A stretch of 44,903 bases of DNA. Origin: Achromobacter sp. ASV32. Its GTDB lineage: Bacteria; Pseudomonadota; Gammaproteobacteria; Burkholderiales; Burkholderiaceae_B. The notes beneath the pieces were generated by a model. It saw only the letters and a list, made by a program, of their open reading frames with translations, was not told where the DNA came from and did no database searches. Location of the stretch: contig NZ_JAELTJ010000036.1 of NCBI RefSeq assembly GCF_016428805.1, forward strand, positions 1-44,903, written 5' to 3'. Positions 7,230 through 15,230 of the stretch are shown one piece after another; the stretch's first letter is position 1; every line of letters begins with the position of its first letter. Position numbers and translations under genes: made by a program.

Positions 7230-7262
7230 GCCCCGCCCTCACCCGCCTGCCCCGTCACGCGC
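7230..7262 (-). repeat. Inverted 33-bp partial copy of the repeat
   Basis: This stretch is the exact reverse complement of 7098-7130 (33 of 33). The pair encloses 99 bp and could form a cruciform or a very stable RNA stem downstream of the leftward GntR gene. Confidence 0.85.
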
Positions 7263-7301
7263 GGCTCAAGAACCCACACCCGCCGCAAAAAAAAGTCGCC
7301 C

Positions 7302-7979
7302 CTACACCCGATACGCCTGCGCCAACCTCTCATAATTATTCTTAAGAATGATCCCGGCATAATAAACATGCTCCCGCATAAGATCCTCGGCCCGAGCCCC
7401 ATCTCCCGCGATGATGGCGCTAACGATCCGATGATGATCATCATGCGACCGCAAGATAATCCCGTGATCCTCCCACAGGATGATCCGATCCGAGGCATAG
7501 GGAATCGCCTGCGCCTGCGTCGCAAACCGCTTCACCCAGGGGTTCCCCGCCGCCTCCAGAATCCCGTTATGCAGGGTGATGTTGACCTGCTGATAAGGCA
7601 GATGGTCCTCCGCCAGCAGCACCCCTTTTGCCAGAATGCGATCCCCCTCATCCAGGCAATTCTTCAGCACCGCCACCCCATCGTTCGACAGCCCGCGTAA
7701 CGCCGCCTGCCGACAAGCCAGCCCTTCCAGCGCCGCGCGCACCTCATAAGCCGCCACGATCTCGGCGATGTCATAGGCCCGCACGGTATAGCCACGCTTG
7801 GGCAGGTGTTCCAACAACCCCTCATTGCCCAGCGTCGCCAGGGCCGCCCGCACCGGCGTGCGCGACACCCCCAGCTTCTCGGCCAGCGGGATTTCCTCCA
7901 GGCGGGCCCCGGGGCTGAACTTGCCATGCAGCACCCAGTCCCGCAGCGTATCGGTAACGTGTTGAGAGAGCGTATCCAT
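7302..7979 (-). CDS. GntR-family (FCD subgroup) regulator
   Basis: This 225-residue repressor-type regulator has a GntR winged helix (about 1-65; LAEKLGVSRTPVRAALATL is the recognition segment). An all-helical FCD ligand domain follows (about 75-215) with the metal-binding histidines expected in NITLHNGILEAAGNP, DDHHRIVSAI and MREHVYYAG. FCD proteins bind small organic acids, often with a metal. The start at 7979 gives the usual compact N-terminus MDTLSQHVTDTLRDW. It is divergent from the SDR/ABC importer unit and probably controls it through the TGTATACA sites. The ligand is unknown. Confidence 0.9.
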   Translation of the reverse strand: MDTLSQHVTDTLRDWVLHGKFSPGARLEEIPLAEKLGVSRTPVRAALATLGNEGLLEHLPKRGYTVRAYDIAEIVAAYEVRAALEGLACRQAALRGLSNDGVAVLKNCLDEGDRILAKGVLLAEDHLPYQQVNITLHNGILEAAGNPWVKRFATQAQAIPYASDRIILWEDHGIILRSHDDHHRIVSAIIAGDGARAEDLMREHVYYAGIILKNNYERLAQAYRV

Positions 7980-7987
7980 GACCTCAT

Positions 7988-7999
7988 TGTATACATGAA
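7988..7999. promoter_or_regulatory. Putative GntR operator, proximal copy
   Basis: TGTATACATGAA, containing the palindrome TGTATACA, lies 9 bp upstream of the GntR start codon. Its exact reverse complement occurs at 8103-8114. T/GTnnAC-type palindromes are usual for GntR/FCD regulators, so autoregulation is likely. Confidence 0.6.
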
Positions 8000-8102
8000 G
8001 AATACATACGACAGCCGCACAGGTAGCACCGCTAGGGATCTCCCCTATGAAACACCACTGCCAACGCCGGCATTCAGGGAAACCCCCTATACCGACCCAG
8101 CC

Positions 8103-8115
8103 TTCATGTATACAT
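8103..8115. promoter_or_regulatory. Putative GntR operator, distal copy
   Basis: TTCATGTATACAT contains the perfect 10-bp palindrome ATGTATACAT (8106-8115) and is the inverted match of the site at 7988. It lies about 70 bp before the divergent SDR gene, where it could block that promoter. Confidence 0.6.
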
Positions 8116-8183
8116 AATCGCAAAAAATTCAGACAGACGGGCGTGCTCCCCAAGGCGAGGCGACCCGTGCAACAGGAGACAGC

Positions 8184-8975
8184 ATGTCCAATGTATCCAC
8201 GCCGGCCTCGGGTCCGGCCCCCCGTCTTGCGCTCGTCACCGGCGGCGGGGGCGGCATCGGCGCCAGCATCTGCCAGGAACTGGCGCGCGCCGGTTACCGG
8301 GTGATCGTGTCCGACGTGGACGCCCAGCGCGCCCGCCGCGTGGCCGACGAACTGGGCGCGCCGCACGCCGCCCATGCCTTCGACGTCAGCGACGAAAGCG
8401 CCGTGGAACACGCCTTCGACCAGATCGAACAGACGCATGGCCCCATCGCCGTGCTCGTCAGCGCCGCTGGCCTGCTGCTGTTCCAGGCCAACGGCGAGCG
8501 CCCGCTCATCAAGGACACCACGCTGGACATCTGGGAACGCAGCTTCGCCGTCAACGCGCGCGGCGTGTTCCTGTGCGGTCGCGCCTACCTGCGCCGCCGC
8601 GAAGCCGCGCCGCTCGCGCATGGCCGCATCGTCACCTTCACCTCGGTCGCCGCGCAATTGGGCGGCTACCGCTCCAGCGCGTCGTACATCGCCGCCAAAT
8701 CCGCCGTGCTCGGCCTGACCAAGGCCATGGCGCGCGAATCCGCGCACCTGGGCGTCACCGTCAACGGCATCGCGCCGGGCCTGATCGACACCGACATGCT
8801 GCGCAGCACCGTCACCAGCAGCGGCGCCCTGGCCGCCGCGGCGCAAGCCATTCCGCTGGGCCGCATCGGCACCGTCGACGACGTGGCCGCGGCCGTGCGC
8901 TTCCTGGCCTCGGAAGCGGCCGGCTACATCACCGGGAGCGTCATCGACGTGAACGGCGGCTACCGCATGCAGTGA
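8184..8975 (+). CDS. SDR-family oxidoreductase, first gene of the ABC/SDR unit
   Basis: This 263-residue classical short-chain dehydrogenase has the cofactor loop TGGGGGIG (19-26), SAAG (93-96) in place of the usual NNAG, Asn124, Ser154 and the catalytic pair Tyr168/Lys172 (SYIAAK). An aspartate after the second strand (VSDVDAQ, 42-48) favours NAD over NADP. The C-terminal block RFLASEAAGYITGSVIDVNGG is typical. It should oxidise a secondary alcohol to a ketone, or the reverse; the substrate is unknown. A Shine-Dalgarno (CAGGAGACAGC) precedes the ATG. The binding-protein gene follows after 78 bp. Confidence 0.88.
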   Translation: MSNVSTPASGPAPRLALVTGGGGGIGASICQELARAGYRVIVSDVDAQRARRVADELGAPHAAHAFDVSDESAVEHAFDQIEQTHGPIAVLVSAAGLLLFQANGERPLIKDTTLDIWERSFAVNARGVFLCGRAYLRRREAAPLAHGRIVTFTSVAAQLGGYRSSASYIAAKSAVLGLTKAMARESAHLGVTVNGIAPGLIDTDMLRSTVTSSGALAAAAQAIPLGRIGTVDDVAAAVRFLASEAAGYITGSVIDVNGGYRMQ

Positions 8976-9053
8976 ACCCAATCCGGCGGCCTGGCCGCCA
9001 CGCAGCAACGCGCCATTCATAAAGGCGTGCACTCATAAAACGGGAGACAAACC

Positions 9054-10265
9054 ATGATTCACCCTCGCCGCTACGCGGCCGCCGCGCTATGCGCCCTGGC
9101 GCTGGGCGCCTCGGCCCAGGCCCAGCAGGAACCCGGCATCACCGACAAGACCATCAAGATCGGCCTGTTCGCGCCCCTGTCGGGCAGCGGCATGGCCTAT
9201 GGCTTTGACGTGCTGAACGCCGCCAAGATGTGGTACGCCAAGGTCAACAAGGAAGGCGGCATCAACGGCCGCCAGATCGAACTGGTGATCGAGGACGACC
9301 GCTGCAACGCCAACGACCTGGTCGCGGCGGTAAAGAAGCTGACCGAACAGGACAAAGTCTTTCTGCTCAACGGCGGCTCGTGCTCGGCCGCGGTGGTGGC
9401 CGCCCGCGAATACGTCGAACGCGAAAAAATGCCGCTGGTCATGCTGAACGCCTCCGGCGACGGCGCGCTGTACCCGCCGTCCAAATACATCTACGGCGCC
9501 TTCTCGATCTCGCAGCATGCCGTGGGCGGGTCGATGGTGCAGTTCGCGGCCGAACACCTCAAGGCCAAAAAGATCGGCTACATCAACCACGATGACGCCT
9601 ACGGCGGCTGGAACCTGGAAGCCGCGCAGGCCCAGGCCAAGCACCTGGACGGCCTGAGTCTGCAGGTGCAGTCAGTCAATCCCAACATCACCGACGTCAC
9701 CGCGCCGATGCTCAAGATCCGCGCCGCCAACCCCGACGTGCTGCTCTTGACCACCTACGCCCGCCCCGCCGCGCTGATCATCAAAAAGGCGCAGGAACTG
9801 GGCTGGAACAAGCCCATCGTGCTGGCCGTGAACGGCACCGCCGACCTCAAGCAACTGGTCGAGAACGTCGGCAACAAGGACGCCTTCAAGAACGTCTACA
9901 TCCAGGAAGTGCTGGCCGACATGCCCGGCGGCCCCAAGCTGACCTGGGTCTACGACATGTACAAGCAGGCCTACCCCGATCTGGCCGCCAAGCCCGGCCA
10001 TCCGCAGACCTATATGCCCTATGGCCTGCCGCCGGCCATGGCGGTGGTCAACGCGCTCAAGGCCGCCGGCCCGCAGCCCACCCGTGAAAAGGTGTTGGCG
10101 GCGCTGGAAACGATGAAGTTCGACTCCGGCGTCATGGCCGGCCCGATCGAATTCGGCCCGAACGACCGCGCCGCGCAGGAGTCGGCCATCTACATCAAGT
10201 TCGACGGCGCCAACATGTCGCTGGTGCCCGGCGCCTTCAAGAGCATCTGGCAGTACCAGCCGTAA
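9054..10265 (+). CDS. Periplasmic substrate-binding protein, branched-chain-type ABC importer
   Basis: This 403-residue precursor has a signal peptide (MIHPRRYAAAALCALALGASAQA/Q). The mature part is a two-lobe Peripla_BP_6 (LivJ/K-like) domain, shown by KIGLFAPLSGSGMAYGFDVLNAAK, the segment QIELVIEDDRCNANDLV, and INHDDAYGGWNLEAAQAQ in the second lobe. In Burkholderiales this family often captures aromatic or alicyclic carboxylates rather than amino acids, and the neighbouring dehydrogenases favour such a role here. GGGAGACAAACC precedes the ATG. A strong hairpin separates it from the permease genes. Confidence 0.92.
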   Translation: MIHPRRYAAAALCALALGASAQAQQEPGITDKTIKIGLFAPLSGSGMAYGFDVLNAAKMWYAKVNKEGGINGRQIELVIEDDRCNANDLVAAVKKLTEQDKVFLLNGGSCSAAVVAAREYVEREKMPLVMLNASGDGALYPPSKYIYGAFSISQHAVGGSMVQFAAEHLKAKKIGYINHDDAYGGWNLEAAQAQAKHLDGLSLQVQSVNPNITDVTAPMLKIRAANPDVLLLTTYARPAALIIKKAQELGWNKPIVLAVNGTADLKQLVENVGNKDAFKNVYIQEVLADMPGGPKLTWVYDMYKQAYPDLAAKPGHPQTYMPYGLPPAMAVVNALKAAGPQPTREKVLAALETMKFDSGVMAGPIEFGPNDRAAQESAIYIKFDGANMSLVPGAFKSIWQYQP

Positions 10266-10292
10266 TCCTGCCGTCATCACGGCCACAGGCCA

Positions 10293-10324
10293 GGTCCGCG
10301 CCGCGGCGCAGCGCCGCGCGGACC
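10293..10324. other. Intercistronic hairpin between binding protein and permease genes
   Basis: GGTCCGCGC (10293-10301) pairs with GCGCGGACC (10316-10324). An inner GGCG/CGCC stem can extend it. No T tract follows. In other ABC operons such elements keep the binding-protein mRNA more abundant than the permease mRNA. Confidence 0.7.
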
Positions 10325-10337
10325 GCCGGAGACCATC

Positions 10338-11240
10338 ATGAGCTTTGCCGATTTCTGGTTGTTCCTGCAGCAAGGGGTGCTGTCAGGCCTGGTGACGGGC
10401 AGCGTGTACGCGCTGCTGGCCGTCGCCGTCGTCATCATCTTCAAGACCACCGACGTGCCCAATTTCGCGCAAGGCGAAATCTTCATGGTCGGCGGCTATA
10501 TCGCGCTGTTCCTGACCCTGGTCATGGGCTGGCCCTATCTGATCGTCATTCCCGTGACGCTGGCCGTGGTGGCCGCAGTATCGGGCCTGTTCCAGCGCGT
10601 GGTCATGGAACGCGTCATCGCCTCCAAGGGCGTCGGCGTGCAGATGGTGATCGCCACGCTGGGCCTGGCCTACGCCCTGAAAGGGCTGGTGCGCCAGACC
10701 GGGCTGGGCGACACCCCGCGCTCGCTGCCGCCGCTGGCCCCCACCGACGCCATCATCATCGGCGACGCGGTGCTGACCCAGCTGGACCTGGTGATCTTCG
10801 CGGTGGCGGTGGGCGTGATGCTGCTGCTGTACGTCATGTTCACCTATACCCGCGTGGGCAAGGCCATGCGCGCCGTCGGCATGAACCCCAAGGCCGCGCG
10901 CCTGGTGGGCGTGAACCTGACGCGCATCCGCATGATGGTCTGGGCGCTGTCCGGCCTGATCTCGGCCGTGGCGGCCCTGCTCATCACGCCCAAGATCCTG
11001 ATCACGCCCGATATCGGCCACATCGCCATCCTGGCCTATGCGGCTGCGATTGTCGGGGGCATCACCAGCCTGCCCGGCGCGGTAATCGGCGGCTTCGTGA
11101 TCGGCGTGGCCGAGAACCTGGTGGGCCTGTTCATTTCGACCAACGCCATCGTCGTGGCGCCCTTTGTCGCCATCATGGTGGTGCTGCTGCTGCGTCCGCA
11201 AGGCCTGCTGGGCGGCAAACTGCAGGTGAAGAAAGTATGA
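10338..11240 (+). CDS. ABC importer membrane protein, LivH type
   Basis: This 300-residue integral membrane protein of the BPD_transp_2 family has about eight hydrophobic segments. The start is typical (FLQQGVLSGLVTGSVYALLAVAVVIIFKTT). The coupling-helix region is GKAMRAVGMNPKAARLVGVNLTRIRMMVWALSG, contacting the ATPases. It ends in RPQGLLGG, as in LivH. It forms the translocation pore with the next protein. GCCGGAGACCATC precedes the ATG. Its stop overlaps the LivM-type start (ATGA). Confidence 0.93.
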   Translation: MSFADFWLFLQQGVLSGLVTGSVYALLAVAVVIIFKTTDVPNFAQGEIFMVGGYIALFLTLVMGWPYLIVIPVTLAVVAAVSGLFQRVVMERVIASKGVGVQMVIATLGLAYALKGLVRQTGLGDTPRSLPPLAPTDAIIIGDAVLTQLDLVIFAVAVGVMLLLYVMFTYTRVGKAMRAVGMNPKAARLVGVNLTRIRMMVWALSGLISAVAALLITPKILITPDIGHIAILAYAAAIVGGITSLPGAVIGGFVIGVAENLVGLFISTNAIVVAPFVAIMVVLLLRPQGLLGGKLQVKKV

Positions 11241-12238
11241 AATCCAAACTCGATCCCGCACTGCTGGCGCTGTTGGCGGCAGTGCTCGTGGCCCTGCCGT
11301 TCATGGCCAGCGGCTATGTCATCTACGTCGTGAACCTGCTGATGGTGTTCGTGGTGCTGGCGCTGGGCCTGCATCTGGTCATCGGCGAAACCGGCCAATT
11401 CGCGCTGTCGCATGCCGCGTTCTACGGCGTGGGCATCTATACCGCCGGCCTTATCAACAACCTGTGGCACCCGCCCTTCTTCGTGTCCATCGTGGCCGGC
11501 GGCCTGCTGGCCGCGACGCTGGGCTACCTCATCGGCGCGCTGGCACTGCGCATGCGCGACATCTACCTGGCGCTGTCCACCTTTGCCTTCGGCGAGGCGA
11601 TGCAGTGGGTGTTCCTGAACTGGCAGTCGGTCACCAATGGCTCGAACGGCTTTCGGATTTCGCCGGCCACGCTGTTTGGCTACGAACTGGTGTCCGACAT
11701 CAAGGCCTACCCCTTCGTCGTCGCCATCGCCGCGCTGCTGCTGTGGGCCACCATCGCGCTGTCGCGCTCGCAGCTGGGCTCGGCCTTCCGGGCCGTGCGG
11801 GAAAGCGACGTGGCCGCGCAGGCCATGGGGGTCAACGTCAACGCCGTCAAGCGCACCGCCTTCACCTTGTCGGCCGCATATGCCGGCATCGCCGGCGGCA
11901 TGTACACCACCTTCGCCTCGTTCATTCATCCCGAAAGCCTGGGTTTTCAGACCACCATCCTGATCCTGACCATGGTGGTGGTGGGCGGCATCGGCTCGGT
12001 GCGCGGCGCCATCGCCGGCGCGCTGGGCTTCGGCTTGATCTCGGAACTGCTGCGCCAGGCCCTGTCGTTCCAGGAAATCATCTACGGCGTGATCCTGATG
12101 GGCTTCATGATGTTCGCGCCCAAGGGCCTGTTCGCCAGCCGCGACACCCGCCGCCGCGCGCCGGCGCCAGCCGCGCCGCTGCCCGCGCGCACCGTTGCCG
12201 GCGCTGCCGCCAAACCCACCCAGAGGAGCGCGGCATGA
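11237..12238 (+). CDS. ABC importer membrane protein, LivM type
   Basis: This 333-residue partner of the preceding permease has the LivM landmarks: LNLLMVFVVLALGLHLVIGETGQ-like opening helices, GQFALSHAAFYGVGIYTAGL, RSQLGSAFRAVRESDVAAQAMGVNV (coupling region) and a final MMFAPKGLFA. An Ala/Pro/Arg-rich tail of about 35 residues follows and may be a cytoplasmic extension. The ORF overlaps both neighbours by 4 bp, so translation is coupled through the transporter genes. Confidence 0.93.
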   Translation: MKSKLDPALLALLAAVLVALPFMASGYVIYVVNLLMVFVVLALGLHLVIGETGQFALSHAAFYGVGIYTAGLINNLWHPPFFVSIVAGGLLAATLGYLIGALALRMRDIYLALSTFAFGEAMQWVFLNWQSVTNGSNGFRISPATLFGYELVSDIKAYPFVVAIAALLLWATIALSRSQLGSAFRAVRESDVAAQAMGVNVNAVKRTAFTLSAAYAGIAGGMYTTFASFIHPESLGFQTTILILTMVVVGGIGSVRGAIAGALGFGLISELLRQALSFQEIIYGVILMGFMMFAPKGLFASRDTRRRAPAPAAPLPARTVAGAAAKPTQRSAA

Positions 12239-12999
12239 GCGCCCAGCCTTATCTCGACGTCCAGGGCCTGACGGTGAAGTTCGGCGGCCTGACCGCCATC
12301 AACGGCCTGTCCATGCAGGTGGAGCGTGGCCGCATCCACGCGCTGATCGGCCCCAACGGCGCCGGCAAATCCACCACATTCAACTGCGTTTCGCGCTACT
12401 ACCGCCCCACCCAGGGCCGCATCGTGTTCGATGGCGTGGACGTCACCGCCAAGAAGCCGCACCAGATGGCCGCGCTGGGCGTGGCCCGCACGTTCCAGAA
12501 CCTGGAACTGTTCAGCGCGCTGACCGTGCGCGAGAACGCGCTGCTGGGCACCTACGCACACGGCGCCAACACGGCCGCGCGCCTGCTGCGCCCTGCCCGT
12601 GCCGAGGCCCGGGAACGCGTCGAGCACCTGCTCGAACGCGTGGGCCTGGCCGACCACCTGGACACGCCCGCGTGCAGCCTGGACTTCGGCCGCCAGAAGA
12701 TGCTGGAACTGGCGCGGGCGCTGGCCATCTCGCCCAAGCTGCTGCTCCTGGACGAGCCGGCGGCCGGCCTGCGTAACCGGGAAATCGAAACGCTGGACCG
12801 CATCCTGACCGAGCTGTGCGAACGAGACGGCATCACCGTGCTGCTGGTCGAGCACGTGATGCAGCTGGTGATGTCGATCTCGCATCGCATCACGGTCATG
12901 TCGTTCGGCGAGAAGATCGCCGAAGGCACCCCCGCGCAGGTGCGCAGCAATCCCCGCGTCATTGAAGCCTATCTGGGCAAGGGAGCCGCCGGTGGCTGA
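12235..12999 (+). CDS. ABC importer ATPase, LivG type
   Basis: This 254-residue ATP-binding subunit has Walker A GPNGAGKST (39-47), the Q-loop region RTFQNLELF, Walker B LLLLDEPAAGL and a switch His in LLVEHVMQLV. The ABC signature region reads SLDFGRQKMLELARAL, where LivG proteins more often have L-P/S-Y/F-G-x-Q-R; the second position is therefore unusual but in keeping with the subgroup. The C-terminus FGEKIAEGTPAQVRSNPRVIEAYLG is the standard LivG ending. It overlaps the LivM-type gene by 4 bp and the LivF-type start by 8 bp. Confidence 0.93.
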   Translation: MSAQPYLDVQGLTVKFGGLTAINGLSMQVERGRIHALIGPNGAGKSTTFNCVSRYYRPTQGRIVFDGVDVTAKKPHQMAALGVARTFQNLELFSALTVRENALLGTYAHGANTAARLLRPARAEARERVEHLLERVGLADHLDTPACSLDFGRQKMLELARALAISPKLLLLDEPAAGLRNREIETLDRILTELCERDGITVLLVEHVMQLVMSISHRITVMSFGEKIAEGTPAQVRSNPRVIEAYLGKGAAGG

Positions 13000-13711
13000 T
13001 TATCTGCTTGAAGTCGAGGCGGTCAGCGCCGCCTACGGCAATATCCGCGCCCTGCAGGACGTGTCGTTGAAGGTGCCGCAAGGCGCCATCGTCGCGCTGC
13101 TGGGCGCCAACGGCGCGGGCAAGTCCACCACGCTGAACGTGATTTCGCGGCTGGTGTCGCCCACCGCCGGCAGCGTGCGTTTTGACGGCGAGCCGATACA
13201 CCGCCAGTCCGCCGACGCCATCGTCGGCCGCGGCATCGTGCAGGTACCCGAAGGCCGCGAGATCTTCCGCGACATGAGCGTACGCGAGAACCTGGAGATG
13301 GGCGCCTACCTGCGCCGCGACCGCAACACGGTCAAGCAGGACCTGGACACGGTCTGCGACACCTTTCCGCGGCTGCGCGAGCGCTTCGAGCAAAAGGCCG
13401 CCACGCTGTCCGGCGGCGAGCAGCAGATGCTGGCGACCGGCCGCGCCATGATGGCGCGGCCGCGCATGATCCTGCTGGACGAGCCGTCCATGGGGCTGTC
13501 GCCGCTGGTGGTGGAGCAGATCTTCGACATCGTGCTGCGCCTGAACCGCGAGCAGGGCATCACCATTCTGCTGGTCGAGCAGAACGTGAAGCTGGCGCTG
13601 TCGGTGTCCAGCTATGCCTACATCCTGGAAAACGGCGAGATCGCGCTGGAAGGCGAATCCAGCGCCCTGGCCAGCGACCAAGCCGTACAACGCGCCTATC
13701 TGGGCGCCTAG
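12992..13711 (+). CDS. ABC importer ATPase, LivF type (GTG start)
   Basis: This 239-residue second ATPase of the importer has Walker A GANGAGKST (38-46), the signature LSGGEQQML, Walker B MILLDEPSMGLSP and LLVEQNVKLAL. I choose the GTG at 12992, inside the end of the LivG-type gene. GGGAG lies about 7 bp before it, and the protein then begins MADYLLEVEAVSAAYG, the normal LivF N-terminus; upstream codons add residues with no match to the family. With the three preceding genes it completes a five-part importer. Confidence 0.93.
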   Translation: MADYLLEVEAVSAAYGNIRALQDVSLKVPQGAIVALLGANGAGKSTTLNVISRLVSPTAGSVRFDGEPIHRQSADAIVGRGIVQVPEGREIFRDMSVRENLEMGAYLRRDRNTVKQDLDTVCDTFPRLRERFEQKAATLSGGEQQMLATGRAMMARPRMILLDEPSMGLSPLVVEQIFDIVLRLNREQGITILLVEQNVKLALSVSSYAYILENGEIALEGESSALASDQAVQRAYLGA

Positions 13712-13723
13712 GAAAGTTCCGCC

Positions 13724-14476
13724 ATGAAGATGATGCAAGACAAACGCGTCCTGGTCACCGGCGCCGGCCGCGGCCTGGGCGCCACCATTGCCCAGGGCTT
13801 CGCCAGGCAAGGCGCCACGGTAATCGTGGCCGATCTGGATCCGGCGCTGGCCCGTGCCAGCGCGCAAACCATCGCGGCCGAGGGCGGCCGCGCCTTCGAC
13901 GCGGCGCTGGACGTGACCGACGCTGCCGCGGTGCGCGCCTTCGCCGCCGAATCCGCCAGCCGCCACGGCAACATCGACGTGCTGGTCAACAACGCCGGCA
14001 TCTCGGCCCGCGCACCGTTCGACGATCCGCAAACGCCGCAGATCTGGGACCGCGTCATGCGCGTGAACCTGCAAGGCACCTTCAACGTCACCCACGCCTT
14101 CGTCGAACAGCTCAAGGCCACGCGCGGCGCCATCGTCAACCTGTGTTCCATCGTCGCCTACGGCTGCGGCATCTCGACGGCGGGCTATGTGGTGTCCAAG
14201 GGCGGCGTGCGTTCGTTCACCGAAGTGCTGGCGCGCGACCTGGCGCCGCACGGCGTACGCGTGAACGCGGTGGCGCCCGGACTGATGGAAACGGAAATGA
14301 CCGCTGGCCAGCGCTCTCAGGCCAACGGCACCGATTGGTACCTGCGCCGCGCCCCGATGGCGCGGGCCGGTCGCGCCGACGAGATCGTCGGGCCCGTGCT
14401 GTTCCTGGCGTCCGACATGGCCAGCTATGTAAATGGCGTGGTGCTGCCCGTGGACGGCGGCTACCTGGCCGTATAG
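13724..14476 (+). CDS. SDR-family oxidoreductase (second of the unit)
   Basis: This 250-residue classical SDR has TGAGRGLG (12-19), NNAG (89-92), Ser142 and Tyr155/Lys159 (YVVSK). The residue after the second strand is Asp (VADLDPA), suggesting NAD. The ending FLASDMASYVNGVVLPVDGGYL matches the FabG-like/2,3-dihydrodiol dehydrogenase-like group. It follows the transporter genes by 12 bp with AGGAAAG as Shine-Dalgarno, so it is in the same transcript. A hydroxy- or keto-acid intermediate of the imported compound is the probable substrate; its identity cannot be read from sequence. Confidence 0.88.
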   Translation: MKMMQDKRVLVTGAGRGLGATIAQGFARQGATVIVADLDPALARASAQTIAAEGGRAFDAALDVTDAAAVRAFAAESASRHGNIDVLVNNAGISARAPFDDPQTPQIWDRVMRVNLQGTFNVTHAFVEQLKATRGAIVNLCSIVAYGCGISTAGYVVSKGGVRSFTEVLARDLAPHGVRVNAVAPGLMETEMTAGQRSQANGTDWYLRRAPMARAGRADEIVGPVLFLASDMASYVNGVVLPVDGGYLAV

Positions 14477-14484
14477 GAATCGAC

Positions 14485-15225
14485 ATGCAAACACACAACC
14501 CCTCAGGCACGGCCCTGGTCACCGGCGGGGCCAGCGGCATGGGTCTGGCCATCGTCGAACGCCTGGCGCGCGACGGCTTTCGCGTCGTCATGGCGGACCG
14601 CAACGGCGAACTGGCCGCCCGCGAAACCGCCGCGCTGCAAGCGCAAGGCCTGGACGTGGACTACCGCGTGGTGGACCTGAACGACGAACCCGCCACCCGC
14701 CAGCTGGTGCGCGAACTGGCGCCGCTAGCGGCGCTGGTCAACAACGCGGGCCTGTTCGACGAACGCACGTTCTTTGACGTCGCCAGCGCCGACTACCGCC
14801 GCATGTTCGACGTGAACCTCCTGGCCGTGGCCACGCTGACACAGGAGGCCGCGCGCGACATGGCCCCCGGCGCCAAGATCGTCAACATCGCGTCACGCGC
14901 CTACCTGGGCGCCAGGAACCATCCGCACTACGTGGCCTCGAAGGCCGCGCTGGTGGGCTACACGCGCGCCGCCGCCATGGAGCTGGCGCCGCGCGGCATC
15001 CTGGTCAACGCCATCGCGCCCGGCCTGATCGACACACCGCTGCTGCGCAACCTGAGCGCCGAGCGCCTGGCGGCCCAGCTGGCCCTGCAGCCCACGGGCC
15101 GCGCCGGCCAGCCGCAAGACATCGCCAATGCCGTGTCCTTCCTGGCCGCGCCGCACATGGACTTCATCACAGGCCAGGTCATCTTCGTGGACGGCGGCAA
15201 GTCGCTGGGCGGGTCGGGAGCATAG
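14485..15225 (+). CDS. SDR-family oxidoreductase (third of the unit)
   Basis: This 246-residue SDR has TGGASGMG (13-20), NNAG (86-89), Ser137 and Tyr149/Lys153 (HYVASK). MADRNGEL after the second strand favours NAD. FLAAPHMDFITGQVIFVDGGKSLGG closes the fold. The ATG at 14485 has AGGAAT ahead of it and lies 8 bp after the previous stop. With the other two SDRs, this unit can dehydrogenate up to three hydroxyl positions or different stereoisomers; which of these holds is unknown. Confidence 0.88.
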   Translation: MQTHNPSGTALVTGGASGMGLAIVERLARDGFRVVMADRNGELAARETAALQAQGLDVDYRVVDLNDEPATRQLVRELAPLAALVNNAGLFDERTFFDVASADYRRMFDVNLLAVATLTQEAARDMAPGAKIVNIASRAYLGARNHPHYVASKAALVGYTRAAAMELAPRGILVNAIAPGLIDTPLLRNLSAERLAAQLALQPTGRAGQPQDIANAVSFLAAPHMDFITGQVIFVDGGKSLGGSGA

Positions 15226-15230
15226 GCAGC

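Larger units (their letters stand above)
6691..7301. other. Gene-free 611-bp region built from repeats and hairpins
   Basis: No credible protein is seen here. It holds an 11-bp GC hairpin (6749-6775), two 93-bp direct repeats (6804-6896 and 7090-7182), an inverted 33-bp partial copy (7230-7262) and a 9-bp hairpin (7198-7219). A T8 run on the minus strand near 7287-7294 follows the GntR stop codon without an obvious stem. Confidence 0.7.

Noticed and set aside
6804..7262. CRISPR array
   Set aside because: There are only two long repeats 286 bp apart and one inverted partial copy. Unit size and spacing are wrong for CRISPR, and no cas genes are present.
7980..9032. Extension of the GntR reading frame to about 576 residues
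   Set aside because: The extra N-terminal part lies antisense to the SDR gene and its sequence is low-complexity. The GntR family N-terminus fits the ATG at 7979.
11464..12234. N-terminal extension of the LivG-type frame inside the LivM-type gene
   Set aside because: It overlaps a well-conserved permease gene in another frame. The ATPase family begins at 12235.
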